DNA of 64,000 nt from Sphingomonas ginkgonis (GCF_003970925.1 NZ_RWJF01000001.1:2660501-2724500), one strand, 5' to 3'; shown: positions 1 to 8,250, counted from the first letter of the stretch. Notes: generated by a model from the sequence alone, not told the origin. Translations and numbers: made by a program.

Positions 1-200
1 TACACCGCGACGACCTTCACCGGCAGGTCGCGCCGCTTGTACAGGAACAGCCCGGGATAGTTGCGCCCCGGCCCCGCGCGGGTCTGCGCTTCGCCGCTGG
101 CGATCGACGCCCAGTAGGGCGGCTTCTTCATCTGCGCCGCTGCCGGCGTCGCCGCGACCTGCAGCAGGACAGCAGTGGCGATCGCCCCCCAAACGCGCAT
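1..200 (-). CDS. SH3 domain-containing secreted protein (partial, runs off the window)
   Basis: Only the N-terminal ~66 residues are present; the gene continues beyond the left edge. It begins with a signal peptide (hydrophobic stretch after MRVW, ending near ATPAAAQ), so the product is probably periplasmic. After it come the features of a bacterial SH3 domain: a TRAGPGRNYP segment and a DLPVKVVAV segment. Such proteins are usually ~150 aa and probably bind cell wall or scaffold partners; the ligand is unknown. Its ATG overlaps the stop of the upstream nitronate monooxygenase-like gene (TGATG), so the two are likely translationally coupled. Confidence 0.75.
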   Translation of the reverse strand, partial: MRVWGAIATAVLLQVAATPAAAQMKKPPYWASIASGEAQTRAGPGRNYPGLFLYKRRDLPVKVVAV

Positions 201-1606
201 CACGCCCCCGCCAGGATCCGGTCGACCAGCTGCTTCACCGTGGGCACGAACCCGTTCGAATAGAACGGATCCTTCTTGAAGCGGAATGCTGCGTGGCCCG
301 CGAATAGCAGGTTCTGCTCGACGTCGCCGCCGTGCGCGACATCCTGCAGGGTCTTCTGGATGCAAAAGCTGCGCGGATCGGCGAGCCGCCCAGTCGAGTT
401 CTTCTCATTGTCCGCCCAGCTCGAAAAGGCGCATTGCGACAGGCAGCCCATGCAGTCGGCCTGGTCCTTGCGGATCACCTTCTTCTCGTCTGGCGTGACG
501 AACACCAAAGTCTCGTCGGGCGTCTTCAGCGCTTCGGTGTAGCCGGCGCCGAACCACTCGCGGGCGTGCTGCAGGTCACCCTTGCTGACCCAGTAGCCCT
601 TCTTGTTGCCGACGCCGACATCGAGCTCGAAGTGATGGTCGCCGAGGCTTTCCTTGGTGAAGGCAATCTGTCGCTCGCTGCGTCCCTCGAGGTTGCGCAG
701 GAACGGGTTCTTGACCGCCGAAGAATAAAAGCCCGTCGGCGAGAAGCGATGGAGCAGCACGTCGCCCTCCTCCAGCGTCATCAGCCGCGCCTTCCACTCG
801 GGCGGAATGGGGCTTTCCTGGGTCAGCAGCGGACGCGTGCCGAACTGAAAGACGATGCTTCCGAGCTCGGGATTGTCAATCCAATGCTCCCATTCGTCGA
901 GCCGCCATACGCCGCCGGCCATGACGATCGGCACCGTGTCGGCGATCCCGCCTTCGCGCATCACCGCGCGCAGTTCGGCAACGCGCGGATAGGGATCCTG
1001 CGGCGCGCGCGGGTCCTCGGCGTTGCTCAGCCCGTTGTGCCCCCCGGCAAGCCACGGATCCTCGTAGACGACCGCGCTCAGCCACTCGGCCGCCTTGGAG
1101 TAGGCCCGCTTCCACAGCGCTCGAAAGGCACGACCGGAGGAGATGATCGGAAGATAGGTGACGCCGTGGCGGGCAGCGATCTCGCTCAGCTTGTACGGCA
1201 TGCCTGCGCCGCAGGTCACGCCCGCGACCAGACCCTTGGTGCGCTCCAGCACACCCTCGAGCACGCGCTGCGCGCCGCCCATTTCCCACAGGACGTTGAT
1301 GTTGATCGCGCCCTTGCCGCCGGCGATCTCGTAGGCCTTGCGGACCTGCGCGACCGCGCCTTCGATCGCATAGTTGACGAGCTCGTCATGGCGCTCGCGA
1401 CGCGTCAGCGCGCGATAGACCTGCGGGATGATCCGCCCCTCGGGGTCATAGCTGTCGGCGTTGACGGCACTGACGGTTCCGATCCCGCCGGCCGCAGCCC
1501 AGGCTCCGCTGCTGGCATGGTTGGTCGCCGAGACTCCCTTGCCCCCCTCGACCAGCGGCCAGACCTCGCGGCCGCCGTACATGATGGGCTTCAGGCCCTT
1601 GAACAA
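200..1606 (-). CDS. Nitronate monooxygenase family flavoprotein (NAD(P)H-dependent flavin oxidoreductase type)
   Basis: 468 aa. The fold is that of the 2-nitropropane dioxygenase/nitronate monooxygenase family: a TIM barrel with Gly-rich FMN-binding turns, here VTCGAG near residue 131 and VMAGGVW near 228. A C-terminal extension not seen in the short family members carries a cysteine cluster DCMGCLSQC (C385, C388, C392) and another Cys near 415. This could bind a metal or Fe-S cluster, which is my inference. The start is TTG, chosen because GGGAGA lies 6 nt upstream. The physiological substrate is unknown. It overlaps the SH3 gene by one base. Confidence 0.8.
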   Translation of the reverse strand: MFKGLKPIMYGGREVWPLVEGGKGVSATNHASSGAWAAAGGIGTVSAVNADSYDPEGRIIPQVYRALTRRERHDELVNYAIEGAVAQVRKAYEIAGGKGAININVLWEMGGAQRVLEGVLERTKGLVAGVTCGAGMPYKLSEIAARHGVTYLPIISSGRAFRALWKRAYSKAAEWLSAVVYEDPWLAGGHNGLSNAEDPRAPQDPYPRVAELRAVMREGGIADTVPIVMAGGVWRLDEWEHWIDNPELGSIVFQFGTRPLLTQESPIPPEWKARLMTLEEGDVLLHRFSPTGFYSSAVKNPFLRNLEGRSERQIAFTKESLGDHHFELDVGVGNKKGYWVSKGDLQHAREWFGAGYTEALKTPDETLVFVTPDEKKVIRKDQADCMGCLSQCAFSSWADNEKNSTGRLADPRSFCIQKTLQDVAHGGDVEQNLLFAGHAAFRFKKDPFYSNGFVPTVKQLVDRILAGA

Positions 1607-1694
1607 CTTCGCTCTCCCAACGGTTCGCGGCGCTATACAGCCAATATCGGGCTTGCACCGTAAATTTCTTCTCTACCGGGGAACACAACGAAAG

Positions 1695-1720
1695 AGGGCC
1701 GGGGATCGCTCCCCGGCCCT
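1695..1720 (-). terminator. Intrinsic terminator of the glycine-zipper gene
   Basis: A perfect 11-bp stem (1695-1705 paired with 1710-1720) closes a 4-nt loop. On the minus strand it is followed by CTCTTTCGTT, a short U-rich tail. It lies 25 bp after the stop of the 1746-2150 gene, so it should end that transcript and separate it from the nitronate monooxygenase gene. Confidence 0.75.
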
Positions 1721-1745
1721 CCGTGCTCGACCGATCGCCTGAGGC

Positions 1746-2150
1746 TTAGCAGCTGCTCCTGCCGACCTGGCGACCGAGGAGCGCCCCGACGGCACCGCCG
1801 ATGATGGCGCCGGTCGTGCCGCTGCCACGATGCCAGCCGTCACCACGTCCGACCTGGCTGCCGATCAGCGCGCCCGCCGCGCCGCCGACGATGGTTCCGG
1901 TGGTGCCGCTGCAACGGTGGTTGCGGTAGCCGTAGTAGCTGCGGCCATAGTAGCCGCGATCGGAATAGCCGCGGCCGTAGTACTGGTTGCCGTAATAGCC
2001 ATTGCCGTAATAGTTGTTGTAGCGCGGAGCATAGCCGCGGCCGTAATAAGGCTGGCTGTAACCATAGCCCTGGTAATACTGCGCGTCGGCAGCGGCGGGC
2101 ACCGCAACAGCGGCAACGGCGGAAGCGGCAAGAAGAGCCTTCTTGAACAT
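1746..2150 (-). CDS. Glycine-zipper 2TM domain protein, Tyr/Gly-rich
   Basis: 134 aa with an N-terminal signal peptide (ends near AAADA). The middle is a low-complexity Tyr/Gly/Asn/Arg region made of short repeats such as YYGRGY and YYGNGY. The C-terminal half has two glycine-zipper segments, GTIVGGAAGALIGSQVGRG and GAIIGGAVGALLGRQVG, each preceded by a GTTG turn. Related proteins (17 kDa surface antigen/Rick_17kDa type) insert in the cell envelope. The end is Cys (RSSC). GAGGGAGA just upstream supports the ATG. Monocistronic: a terminator follows and nadC is ~95 bp upstream. Confidence 0.75.
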   Translation of the reverse strand: MFKKALLAASAVAAVAVPAAADAQYYQGYGYSQPYYGRGYAPRYNNYYGNGYYGNQYYGRGYSDRGYYGRSYYGYRNHRCSGTTGTIVGGAAGALIGSQVGRGDGWHRGSGTTGAIIGGAVGALLGRQVGRSSC

Positions 2151-2246
2151 CTCAAATCTCCCTCGAACCGGCGATCACTAAGCCGGCGGTCGAAGGCCTT
2201 TCTGGGCGATTCGCACTGACCGATGCCTGAACGTCATGTTTTCCCG

Positions 2247-3104
2247 TCAGACAGGTTGCAGCGCGAAGTCGAGCCCGATGTCGACGGCCGGAGCCGACTG
2301 CGTGATTCGGCCTACCGAGACGTAGGTGACGCCCGTTTCGGCAATGCCACGGATGGTCTCGAGGCGAACCCCGCCGGAGGCTTCGGTCGGCACCCGTCCT
2401 GCCACCAGCGTCACCGCGTCGCGAAGCACTGGGGGCGGCATGTTGTCGAGTAGCAGCCGGTCCGCGCCCGCGGCGAGCGCCGGCTCGATCTGGTCGATAC
2501 GGTCGACCTCGACCTGCACCGGCAGCCCGCTGTCGGCAGCCTTGGCGCGGCGCACCGCTTCCGCAACCCCGCCGCAAACCGCAACATGATTGTCCTTGAT
2601 CAGCAGCCCGTCGTCGAGCCGCAGCCGATGGTTGTGCGCACCGCCCATCCGCGCCGAATATTTCTCCAGCAGCCGCAGCCCGGGAATGGTCTTGCGGGTG
2701 TCGAGCAGGATGGCGCCCGTCCCAGCAATTGCGTCCGCATAGTCGCGGGTCATGGTGGCGATGCCCGACAGATGCTGGAGCGTGTTGAGCGCCGATCGCT
2801 CCGCCGACAGCATCGGCAGCGCGAGCCCGGCGAGACGCATCAGCACCGTACCGGCATCCACCTTGTCGCCGTCGCTGACCGGGGCGTCCACCCAGACCTC
2901 GGGATCGAGCCGGCGGAAAAAGGCTTCGGCAATCGCCAGCCCCGCGACACAGATCGGCTCGCGCGTACGCATTATCGCGCCGAAGCGCGCATCGGGTCCG
3001 ATCGTCGCGCGGCTGGTGACATCGCCGCCGGAGCCCAAGTCCTCTGCAAGCGTGCGGGTAACAAAATCGTCGAGGTCGAAACCGGGCAGGTCGAAGCTGG
3101 TCAT
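2247..3104 (-). CDS. nadC: Nicotinate-nucleotide diphosphorylase (carboxylating), quinolinate phosphoribosyltransferase
   Basis: 285 aa, the usual size for NadC. It converts quinolinate and PRPP to nicotinate mononucleotide in de novo NAD synthesis (cytoplasm). Signature segments are EDLGSGGDVTS (21-31), DTRKTIPGLR (135-144), MGGAHNHR (153-160) and LIKDNH (168-173), followed by the LLLDNM and SGG strands of the phosphate-binding barrel. An open frame extends 26 codons further upstream, but the MTSF start at 3104 matches the family N-terminus and clears the preceding gene by 37 bp. It ends the long minus-strand operon that starts with lemA. nadA and nadB are not in the window. Confidence 0.92.
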   Translation of the reverse strand: MTSFDLPGFDLDDFVTRTLAEDLGSGGDVTSRATIGPDARFGAIMRTREPICVAGLAIAEAFFRRLDPEVWVDAPVSDGDKVDAGTVLMRLAGLALPMLSAERSALNTLQHLSGIATMTRDYADAIAGTGAILLDTRKTIPGLRLLEKYSARMGGAHNHRLRLDDGLLIKDNHVAVCGGVAEAVRRAKAADSGLPVQVEVDRIDQIEPALAAGADRLLLDNMPPPVLRDAVTLVAGRVPTEASGGVRLETIRGIAETGVTYVSVGRITQSAPAVDIGLDFALQPV

Positions 3105-3141
3105 GCTTGCGCCTTGGCCGAGGCGCAGGGGCGCGGCAAGC

Positions 3142-3975
3142 TCAGGCGCTCGCCGCGACCTGCCGCGGCGCCCGCCAGCCATCGCCCTCGCGCACGAAGC
3201 GCGCCGGCACGCCGGGCTCGAACCGCTGCCCGTTCCAACGCAGCAGACCGACCGTCACCGTGTCGCTGCCGAGCTCGAGCAGGTTGAAGCTCTGCGGCTC
3301 GTCGCGGACCCGCACCGAGGTGGCGGTCCCGGCCTGGATAACGAGCGCCGGCCCGGCACGAGTGACGAGATCGCTCGCGCTGTGGGTCGAGGCGCGATGG
3401 TTGTGACCGGCCAGCAGCAGGTCGACGCCGGCCTCGACGATCGCGTCAAGGGCGAGCTCCTGTCGCCCGACCGCCTCGCCCAGCTCATGCTCACCGACCG
3501 GCAGCGCGAACAAAGGATGATGGGTGATCAGCACGCGCAAGCCCGGCGTCGCCTTGGCGAACGTGTCGCGGATCAGCTGGACCTGTTCTTCGTTGATCCG
3601 CCCGTCCTTGAAGGTCGCCGACCGCGCCGTGTTGATGCCCAGCACCGCTGCGCCCTTGATCTCGACGAAGGGGCAGAGCGTGTCGTCGATGTAGCGACGG
3701 TAGCGGGCCAGCGGCGACAGGAAGCGCCGCAGGACGTCATAGAGCGGAACGTCATGGTTCCCCGGCACCGCGATCACCTCGTGCCCGGCATCACGCAGCC
3801 GGGTCAGGAAGGCACAGGCCTCCTTGAATTGCTCGGTGCGCGCCCGCTGGGTGAAGTCGCCGCTCACCACCACCAGGTCGGGCTTGATCGAGTCGAGTTC
3901 GCTTTCGACCTCGGCGACGATCAGCGGGTCGTGAGCGCCGAAGTGGAGGTCGGACAGGTGGACGATGCGCGGCAT
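3142..3975 (-). CDS. Metallophosphoesterase (calcineurin-like)
   Basis: 277 aa. All metal-binding blocks of the class are present: DLH (D9, H11), SGDF (D40), GNHD (72-75), THH (151-152) and GHNH (189-192). This resembles cyclic nucleotide phosphodiesterase CpdA-type and YkuE-type enzymes, but the substrate cannot be told from sequence. No signal peptide or membrane segment is visible, so it is probably cytoplasmic. It sits between the Nudix hydrolase gene (55 bp gap) and nadC (37 bp gap), which would fit a nucleotide-related role; that is inference. Confidence 0.85.
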   Translation of the reverse strand: MPRIVHLSDLHFGAHDPLIVAEVESELDSIKPDLVVVSGDFTQRARTEQFKEACAFLTRLRDAGHEVIAVPGNHDVPLYDVLRRFLSPLARYRRYIDDTLCPFVEIKGAAVLGINTARSATFKDGRINEEQVQLIRDTFAKATPGLRVLITHHPLFALPVGEHELGEAVGRQELALDAIVEAGVDLLLAGHNHRASTHSASDLVTRAGPALVIQAGTATSVRVRDEPQSFNLLELGSDTVTVGLLRWNGQRFEPGVPARFVREGDGWRAPRQVAASA

Positions 3976-4030
3976 GGTGGATCAACCGATCCGTCGCGAC
4001 TTGTTTCCGCGCATCTCGGCGCGGCTCAGC

Positions 4031-4564
4031 TCAGTTCCAGGCGGCGCCGAGCAACAGCAGCAATTTGACGTCCATCGCGACGCCCAGCTCGCGGCGCTCC
4101 GCCACGAAGTCGGGCAGCCTCGCCCGCTCGACTAGGTGTACCGTGATGTCCTCGTGACCAGGGATGCCGCCGCCCTCCCCAACCCGGGTGAGACCCGTGG
4201 CCCGAACCAGCGTAAAACTCTCGCTCAGCATGCCGGGTGAAGCGTGGAACTCGCCCAGCTCCTCGATCGCCGCGGCCTCAAACCCGGTTTCCTCGACGAG
4301 CTCCTTGTGCGCGGTGTCGATGACGCCCGCCTGCTCGTCCTCGTCGCCGATCAGACCTGCCGGGAGCTCGAGGCAACGGCCGCCGACGGGAACGCGATAC
4401 TGCTCGACCAGCACGATCTTGCCGTCAGCCTCGGCGAGAATGACGACTGCGCGGATGCCGCCAACACGGCCCGCATATTCCCATTTACCCTGCGTGACCG
4501 CCTGGACGAAGCGCCCCTGCCAGCGGATTTCCTTCGGCGCGTCGTAATCGTTGTTGTCGCTCAC
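4031..4564 (-). CDS. Nudix hydrolase (ADP-ribose pyrophosphatase-like)
   Basis: 177 aa. The Nudix box runs from ELPAG (67-71) to KELVEETGFE (87-96). The usual RE pair is KE here (K87-E88) and the loop between the Gly and the catalytic helix is slightly long, but the metal-binding EExxxEE arrangement (E88, E91, E92) is kept. The VEQYRVPVGGRCLELPAG lead-in is typical of ADP-ribose/NDP-sugar pyrophosphatases. The start is GTG, overlapping the stop of the upstream TPM gene (GTGA), so the genes are coupled. Being in one operon with nadC hints at NAD or ADP-ribose turnover. Confidence 0.82.
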   Translation of the reverse strand: MSDNNDYDAPKEIRWQGRFVQAVTQGKWEYAGRVGGIRAVVILAEADGKIVLVEQYRVPVGGRCLELPAGLIGDEDEQAGVIDTAHKELVEETGFEAAAIEELGEFHASPGMLSESFTLVRATGLTRVGEGGGIPGHEDITVHLVERARLPDFVAERRELGVAMDVKLLLLLGAAWN

Positions 4565-5235
4565 AATTCGATCAGCTTGTCCGGAAGTTCGTTGATGTCA
4601 GCGGCGGTTTTGGGGAAATGTTCCGCCAGCACGTCGCCGATCAGACCGACGGCCGCGGCGATCCCGTCCGCCGGACGTCCCTGCTTCACGTCGGCGAGCA
4701 GGATCGCCATCGCCTCGCCCCAGCATTCCGGCGTGGTCACCTCATGGATCGCCTGGTCGGCGACGATCTCCGCGCGCCGTTCGCCCAGCGACAAATAGAG
4801 GAGAACGCCGGTGCGCCCGATCGTGCGCCGCTCGGCGGCCGCCTTGAACAGCGCAACGGCGCGGCGACGCACGCGCCGCTGCTTGGTCGCTCCGGGCGTA
4901 AGTGCGAGGCGCAGCGGCATCCACTTCAGAAGCAGCAACGCAATGGTGAACTTCAGGACCGCGACGAACATCAGCATCGCCAGCAGCTGCCCGAGAGTCG
5001 GCTCCTCGCTCCATCCGCCGTTGACGAGATGGAACGCCCAGTACAGCCAGCCCGGTGCGAAGGCCGACCAGGCAAGCACGGCGATCAGCACCGCGACTGC
5101 CCAGTGCAGGCCGACATCGTGGTAGGGGTCGCTGAGATCGGTCAGGATGGTGACGATCTCGCCGTCGCTGCGCGCTTCGGCAGCCGCGACCGCAGCGCTG
5201 ACCTTGTCGTGGTCGGCATCAGACAATGCGGCCAT
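4561..5235 (-). CDS. TPM domain-containing membrane protein (second of a tandem pair)
   Basis: 224 aa. The N-terminus (MAALSDADHDKVSAAVAAAE then DGEIVTILTD) is the start of a TPM domain. It is interrupted by two strongly hydrophobic segments (about 43-63 and 80-103), and the C-terminal part (RTGVLLYLSLGERRAEIVAD) is the rest of the domain, so it may be a membrane-split TPM fold. The ATG overlaps the stop of the preceding TPM gene (TAATG) and its own stop overlaps the Nudix GTG. LemA plus one or two TPM proteins is a common bacterial envelope set; its biochemical role is not established. Confidence 0.78.
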   Translation of the reverse strand: MAALSDADHDKVSAAVAAAEARSDGEIVTILTDLSDPYHDVGLHWAVAVLIAVLAWSAFAPGWLYWAFHLVNGGWSEEPTLGQLLAMLMFVAVLKFTIALLLLKWMPLRLALTPGATKQRRVRRRAVALFKAAAERRTIGRTGVLLYLSLGERRAEIVADQAIHEVTTPECWGEAMAILLADVKQGRPADGIAAAVGLIGDVLAEHFPKTAADINELPDKLIEL

Positions 5236-6116
5236 TACCAGCTGCCTCCGGCGCCGCCGCCGCCGAAGCTGCCACCGCCGCCCGAGAAGCCGCCTCCGCC
5301 GCCGAACCCGCCGCCGCTGCCCCAGCTGGAGCCGCCTCCCCAGGTCGAGCTGCTGCTGCCGCCAGTCCCCGGTCCCCACAGGATGATCGGGCCGCCCCAA
5401 CCGCCACCGCGGCGATAGCGGCGGCCGCCCAGTCGGCGGACCAGCGGGATGATGACGAAGAGGATGATGAAGATCCAGAACAGGACGGGCATCAGCCCCG
5501 CCGACTCCTGGTTGCGCGACGCGCTCCGCTGGCCGGCCTGCGCGGCCTGGGCTTGCGCTTGGTCGGGGGGAAGGCTCATCACGCGCGCGATTTCGGTGGC
5601 GCCGTCGACGATCCCGCCGCCCATGTCGCCGGCCCTGAAGCGGGGCAGGATCTTCTCGCGGATGATCTCGCCCGACACGGCGTCGGTCATGTACGCGCCG
5701 GCGCCATAACCGGTGGCGATCCACACCTTCCGCTCCTTGGGCGCGACCAGCAGGATGACACCGTCGTCCTTGCCCTTCTGGCCGATGCCCCAGGCACGCC
5801 CCAGGTTGTAGGCATAGTCGCTGATCACCTGCCCCTGAAGGTCGGGCACGGTAGCGACGACCAGCTGCCGACCGCCCGACTGCGCCTCGAGCGCAGCGGA
5901 CTTGGAGCTGATGTCCATGACCTGCTCGGGCCGCAGCAGGTGCGCCTCGTCGACCACCCTCCCGGTCAGCTTGGGAAAGGTCTGCGCCGCGGCGAACGTC
6001 GCGACGAACAGCGCGAGCAGCACCAGCACCACGCCCGCGAGCGCGGCAGCCCAGCTAGTGGTTCGCGAGCGAAGCTGGACCCCCGCCTGCGCGGAAGCGA
6101 CGGCGGGTTGCGGCAC
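5235..6116 (-). CDS. TPM domain protein, YgcG family, with Gly/Ser-rich tail
   Basis: 293 aa. Order: a hydrophobic signal/anchor (about 20-43), a TPM domain (LTGRVVDEAHLLRP through EIIREKILPRFR, ~50-170), a second membrane helix (VLFWIFIILFVIIPLV, ~205-222), then a Gly/Ser/Trp-rich tail ending GGGGAGGSW. The architecture matches YgcG family proteins, which sit in the inner membrane with the TPM domain in the periplasm. Start is GTG, 4 bp after lemA stops. The GC-rich tail creates long spurious frames in other phases at 5230-5420. Confidence 0.85.
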   Translation of the reverse strand: MPQPAVASAQAGVQLRSRTTSWAAALAGVVLVLLALFVATFAAAQTFPKLTGRVVDEAHLLRPEQVMDISSKSAALEAQSGGRQLVVATVPDLQGQVISDYAYNLGRAWGIGQKGKDDGVILLVAPKERKVWIATGYGAGAYMTDAVSGEIIREKILPRFRAGDMGGGIVDGATEIARVMSLPPDQAQAQAAQAGQRSASRNQESAGLMPVLFWIFIILFVIIPLVRRLGGRRYRRGGGWGGPIILWGPGTGGSSSSTWGGGSSWGSGGGFGGGGGFSGGGGSFGGGGAGGSW

Positions 6117-6120
6117 GGGC

Positions 6121-6720
6121 CTAGTTCCCGAAATCGACCTTGGGCGCGTTTTCGGACCCTGCGGCGGCCTGGAACGGGACCTTGGGCTTGGCGCCGTAGA
6201 AGATCTTGGCGCCGATCGCGTCGGGGAAGGTGCGGATGCGGGTGTTATAATCCTGCACCGCCGTGTTGTAGTCGCGGCGCGAAACCAAGATGCGGTTCTC
6301 GGTGCCTTCCAGCTGGTCCTGCAGCATGGAGAAGTTGTTGAGGCTCTTCAGCTCCGGGTACCGCTCTTGGATCATCGGCCCGAGCAGCGGCCGGATGCTG
6401 TTCGACACGGCTTGCTGGGCGTTGGCGAACTGCTGGACCTTGGACGGATTGCTGAGATCGGTCGGCGCGAGCTGGACCTGGGTGGCGCGCGAGCGAGCCT
6501 CCGCCACCCCGACCAGCACGGTCGACTCCTGCTTCGCCGCCGCCTTCACCGTCTGCACCAGATTGCCGACGAGGTCGTTTCGACGCTGGTAGTCGGCCTG
6601 GAGATTGGCCCAGGCCGCGTTGACCTTCTCCTCCGAGGTGGGAACCGAGTTCAGCCCGCACGAGGCGAGCGAGACTGCGGCAAGCGGCGGCACGAGACCG
6701 AAGCGGCGAAGATAGGTCAT
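6121..6720 (-). CDS. lemA: LemA family lipoprotein
   Basis: 199 aa. The N-terminus has a lipoprotein signal with lipobox LASC (Cys ~21), so it should be a lipid-anchored envelope protein. The LemA core follows: EKVNAAWANLQADYQRRNDL, then YPELKSLNNF and the helical ENRILVSRRDYNTAVQDYN segment. First gene of a minus-strand operon with two TPM genes, Nudix, metallophosphoesterase and nadC (gaps from -4 to +55 bp). Its start lies back to back with mscL (divergent, ~116 bp). Function of LemA is still unclear in general. Confidence 0.88.
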   Translation of the reverse strand: MTYLRRFGLVPPLAAVSLASCGLNSVPTSEEKVNAAWANLQADYQRRNDLVGNLVQTVKAAAKQESTVLVGVAEARSRATQVQLAPTDLSNPSKVQQFANAQQAVSNSIRPLLGPMIQERYPELKSLNNFSMLQDQLEGTENRILVSRRDYNTAVQDYNTRIRTFPDAIGAKIFYGAKPKVPFQAAAGSENAPKVDFGN

Positions 6721-6836
6721 GCGATCGTTTCCCCTGAAAAACGAAGTGATCCGAACGTAGGAGCAGGCTGCCCCGCTTGCAATTGCCGGCGGAGAGCGCG
6801 ACGCTTCGCTTGCCCATCAATCGGGAGATCAGCGTC

Positions 6837-7268
6837 ATGTGGCAGGATTTTCGTGCCTTTATCGCCCGCGGCAACGTGCTCGACCTTGCGGTCGCCGTGA
6901 TCATCGGCGGCGCCTTCGGCAAGATCACCACCAGCCTGGTCGAAGATGTCGTCATGCCGATCGTCGGCGCCATCTTTGGCGGGCTGGACTTCTCCAGCCA
7001 TTTCCTCCGGCTCGGCCCGGTACCGGCGGGCTACCGGGGTTCGCTCAGCGACTATGCCGCGCTCAAGAAGGCCGGTGCGCCGATCCTTGGATGGGGCGAG
7101 TTCGTCACCCAGGTGCTGAACTTCCTCATTCTCGCCTTCATCATCTTCATCCTGGTCCGCTACGCGACCCGGCTGATGGCGCGGAAGCCCGAGCCCGAGG
7201 CGACTCCGGCACCGACGGAGATCGAACTGCTCACCGAGATCCGCGACGCGTTGCGCACGCGCAGCTGA
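6837..7268 (+). CDS. mscL: Large-conductance mechanosensitive channel MscL
   Basis: 143 aa, normal MscL length. The N-terminal amphipathic helix and TM1 read DFRAFIARGNVLDLAVAVII with the conserved GGAFGKI turn. A periplasmic loop (~45-75) and TM2 (FLILAFIIFILVRY) follow, ending in a charged C-terminal helix (EIELLTEIRDALR). It gates open on membrane tension to release solutes in hypo-osmotic shock. The start ATG has GGGAGA 8 nt upstream; an in-frame TTG 60 bp earlier is less likely. Probably monocistronic. Confidence 0.95.
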   Translation: MWQDFRAFIARGNVLDLAVAVIIGGAFGKITTSLVEDVVMPIVGAIFGGLDFSSHFLRLGPVPAGYRGSLSDYAALKKAGAPILGWGEFVTQVLNFLILAFIIFILVRYATRLMARKPEPEATPAPTEIELLTEIRDALRTRS

Positions 7269-7275
7269 CCGGCAC

Positions 7276-7308
7276 TGCCCCGGCTCTCGCTCGTTCAGGG
7301 CCGGGGCA
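7276..7308 (+). terminator. Stem-loop after mscL, possible terminator
   Basis: A 9-bp GC-rich inverted repeat (7276-7284 with 7300-7308, loop 15 nt) begins 8 bp after the mscL stop. No U-tract follows on the plus strand, so it may be a weak terminator or 3'-end stabiliser. Confidence 0.4.
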
Positions 7309-7331
7309 ACAAGAAACTTGAGAGACAATCG

Positions 7332-7997
7332 TTGAAACTGATCATCGGCAACCGCGCCTATTCGAGCTGGTCGATGCGCGGCTGGCTCGCCGTCAAGCAC
7401 AGCGGCATCGCCTTCGAGGAACTGGTCGTTCCCCTCTACAACGAGGCGTGGGAGAAGCGGCGCGAGGGAGACGAATTCGCCCCGTCGCTGGGCAAGGTGC
7501 CGATCCTGTGGGACGGTGACGCGGTGGTCTGGGACAGTCTGGCGATCGTAGACTACTGCGCCGACAAGGTCGGCCGGGAGCGCTACTGGCCCGCGGATGA
7601 CGGCGCGCGCGCCATGGCGCGATCGATGGCGGCGGAAATGCATTCGAGCTTCGCGAACCTGCGCCGGGAGCTGCCCTTCAACGTCCGCCGACTGATCGAG
7701 AACCATCGTCTCAGCAATCCCGTCCGCGCGGAGATCGACCGCATCATGGTGCTGTGGGCTCAGGCGCGGGCACGCTGGGGAAGCGGCGGCGAATATCTGT
7801 TCGGAGGCGCGTGGACCGCGGCGGACATGATGTTCGCGCCGGTCGTCTGCCGCTTCGTCACCTACCAGGTTCCCGTGCCGCCCTTCGCGGCGCGTTACAT
7901 GGAAGCGGTGCTCGCCCATCCTCACGTCACCGGCTGGATCGAGGCGGCGCAGGAGGAGCCCTGGGTCATCGAGGAGTATGAGCCGCAGCCGGCCTGA
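7332..7997 (+). CDS. Glutathione S-transferase family protein
   Basis: 221 aa. The N-terminal thioredoxin-like domain begins with KLIIGNRAYSSWSMRGWLAV, a Ser-type active-site region (YSSWSMR) seen in GST-like enzymes of proteobacteria. GKVPILWDGD and VWDSLAIVDYC form the glutathione gamma-Glu site (cis-Pro and the D-S pair). The C-terminal all-helical domain runs from ~88. The start codon is TTG, with a weak GAGAG upstream. Substrate unknown; such enzymes are usually cytoplasmic. Confidence 0.85.
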   Translation: MKLIIGNRAYSSWSMRGWLAVKHSGIAFEELVVPLYNEAWEKRREGDEFAPSLGKVPILWDGDAVVWDSLAIVDYCADKVGRERYWPADDGARAMARSMAAEMHSSFANLRRELPFNVRRLIENHRLSNPVRAEIDRIMVLWAQARARWGSGGEYLFGGAWTAADMMFAPVVCRFVTYQVPVPPFAARYMEAVLAHPHVTGWIEAAQEEPWVIEEYEPQPA

Positions 7998-8016
7998 CGG
8001 CCGGTCGCGACGGCCT

Positions 8017-8250
8017 TCATAGATCGATCCCGGCGGCGATGGCCTCCAGCTTGCGGACCCGCTCGCGCAGGTCGGCGATCTCGATCCGCCCGCCGGTCGC
8101 GACGGGGGCGCCCCCATCCTGAATTCGGGCGATTTCAAGCCGTCGCACGTCGAGCCAGCCCTGCCAGCCCTTGAGCAACGCGGCGCTGGTGATCCCGAGC
8201 CCCGTCAGTCCGACCGCACCGAGGGTCAGGATGGAGTCGATCGCGATCAT
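8017..8250 (-). CDS. PspB-like small membrane protein
   Basis: 77 aa. One N-terminal membrane helix (about residues 6-27) is followed by a charged helix ending ADLRERVRKLEAIAAGI, a short coiled coil. This is the architecture of PspB (one TM, then a helix that binds PspC/PspF partners); E. coli PspB ends in a similar RERIQALE pattern. Its ATG overlaps the stop of pspC (ATGA), so it is coupled to it. If correct, gene order is A-C-B rather than the usual A-B-C. Named by architecture and context only. Confidence 0.6.
   Translation of the reverse strand: MIAIDSILTLGAVGLTGLGITSAALLKGWQGWLDVRRLEIARIQDGGAPVATGGRIEIADLRERVRKLEAIAAGIDL

Noticed and set aside
1930-2080. Repeated TAC/GGC-rich units suggesting a tandem repeat or CRISPR
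   Set aside because: They are the codons of Tyr/Gly repeats in a glycine-zipper protein; no constant repeat with unique spacers.
5230-5420. GC-rich repeats that give long Pro/Arg/Ala frames on both strands
   Set aside because: They encode the Gly/Ser-rich tail of a TPM protein; other frames are shadows.
6777-6836. Extended MscL start at TTG
   Set aside because: Adds 20 unconserved residues; the ATG at 6837 has a good SD and gives the normal MscL N-terminus.
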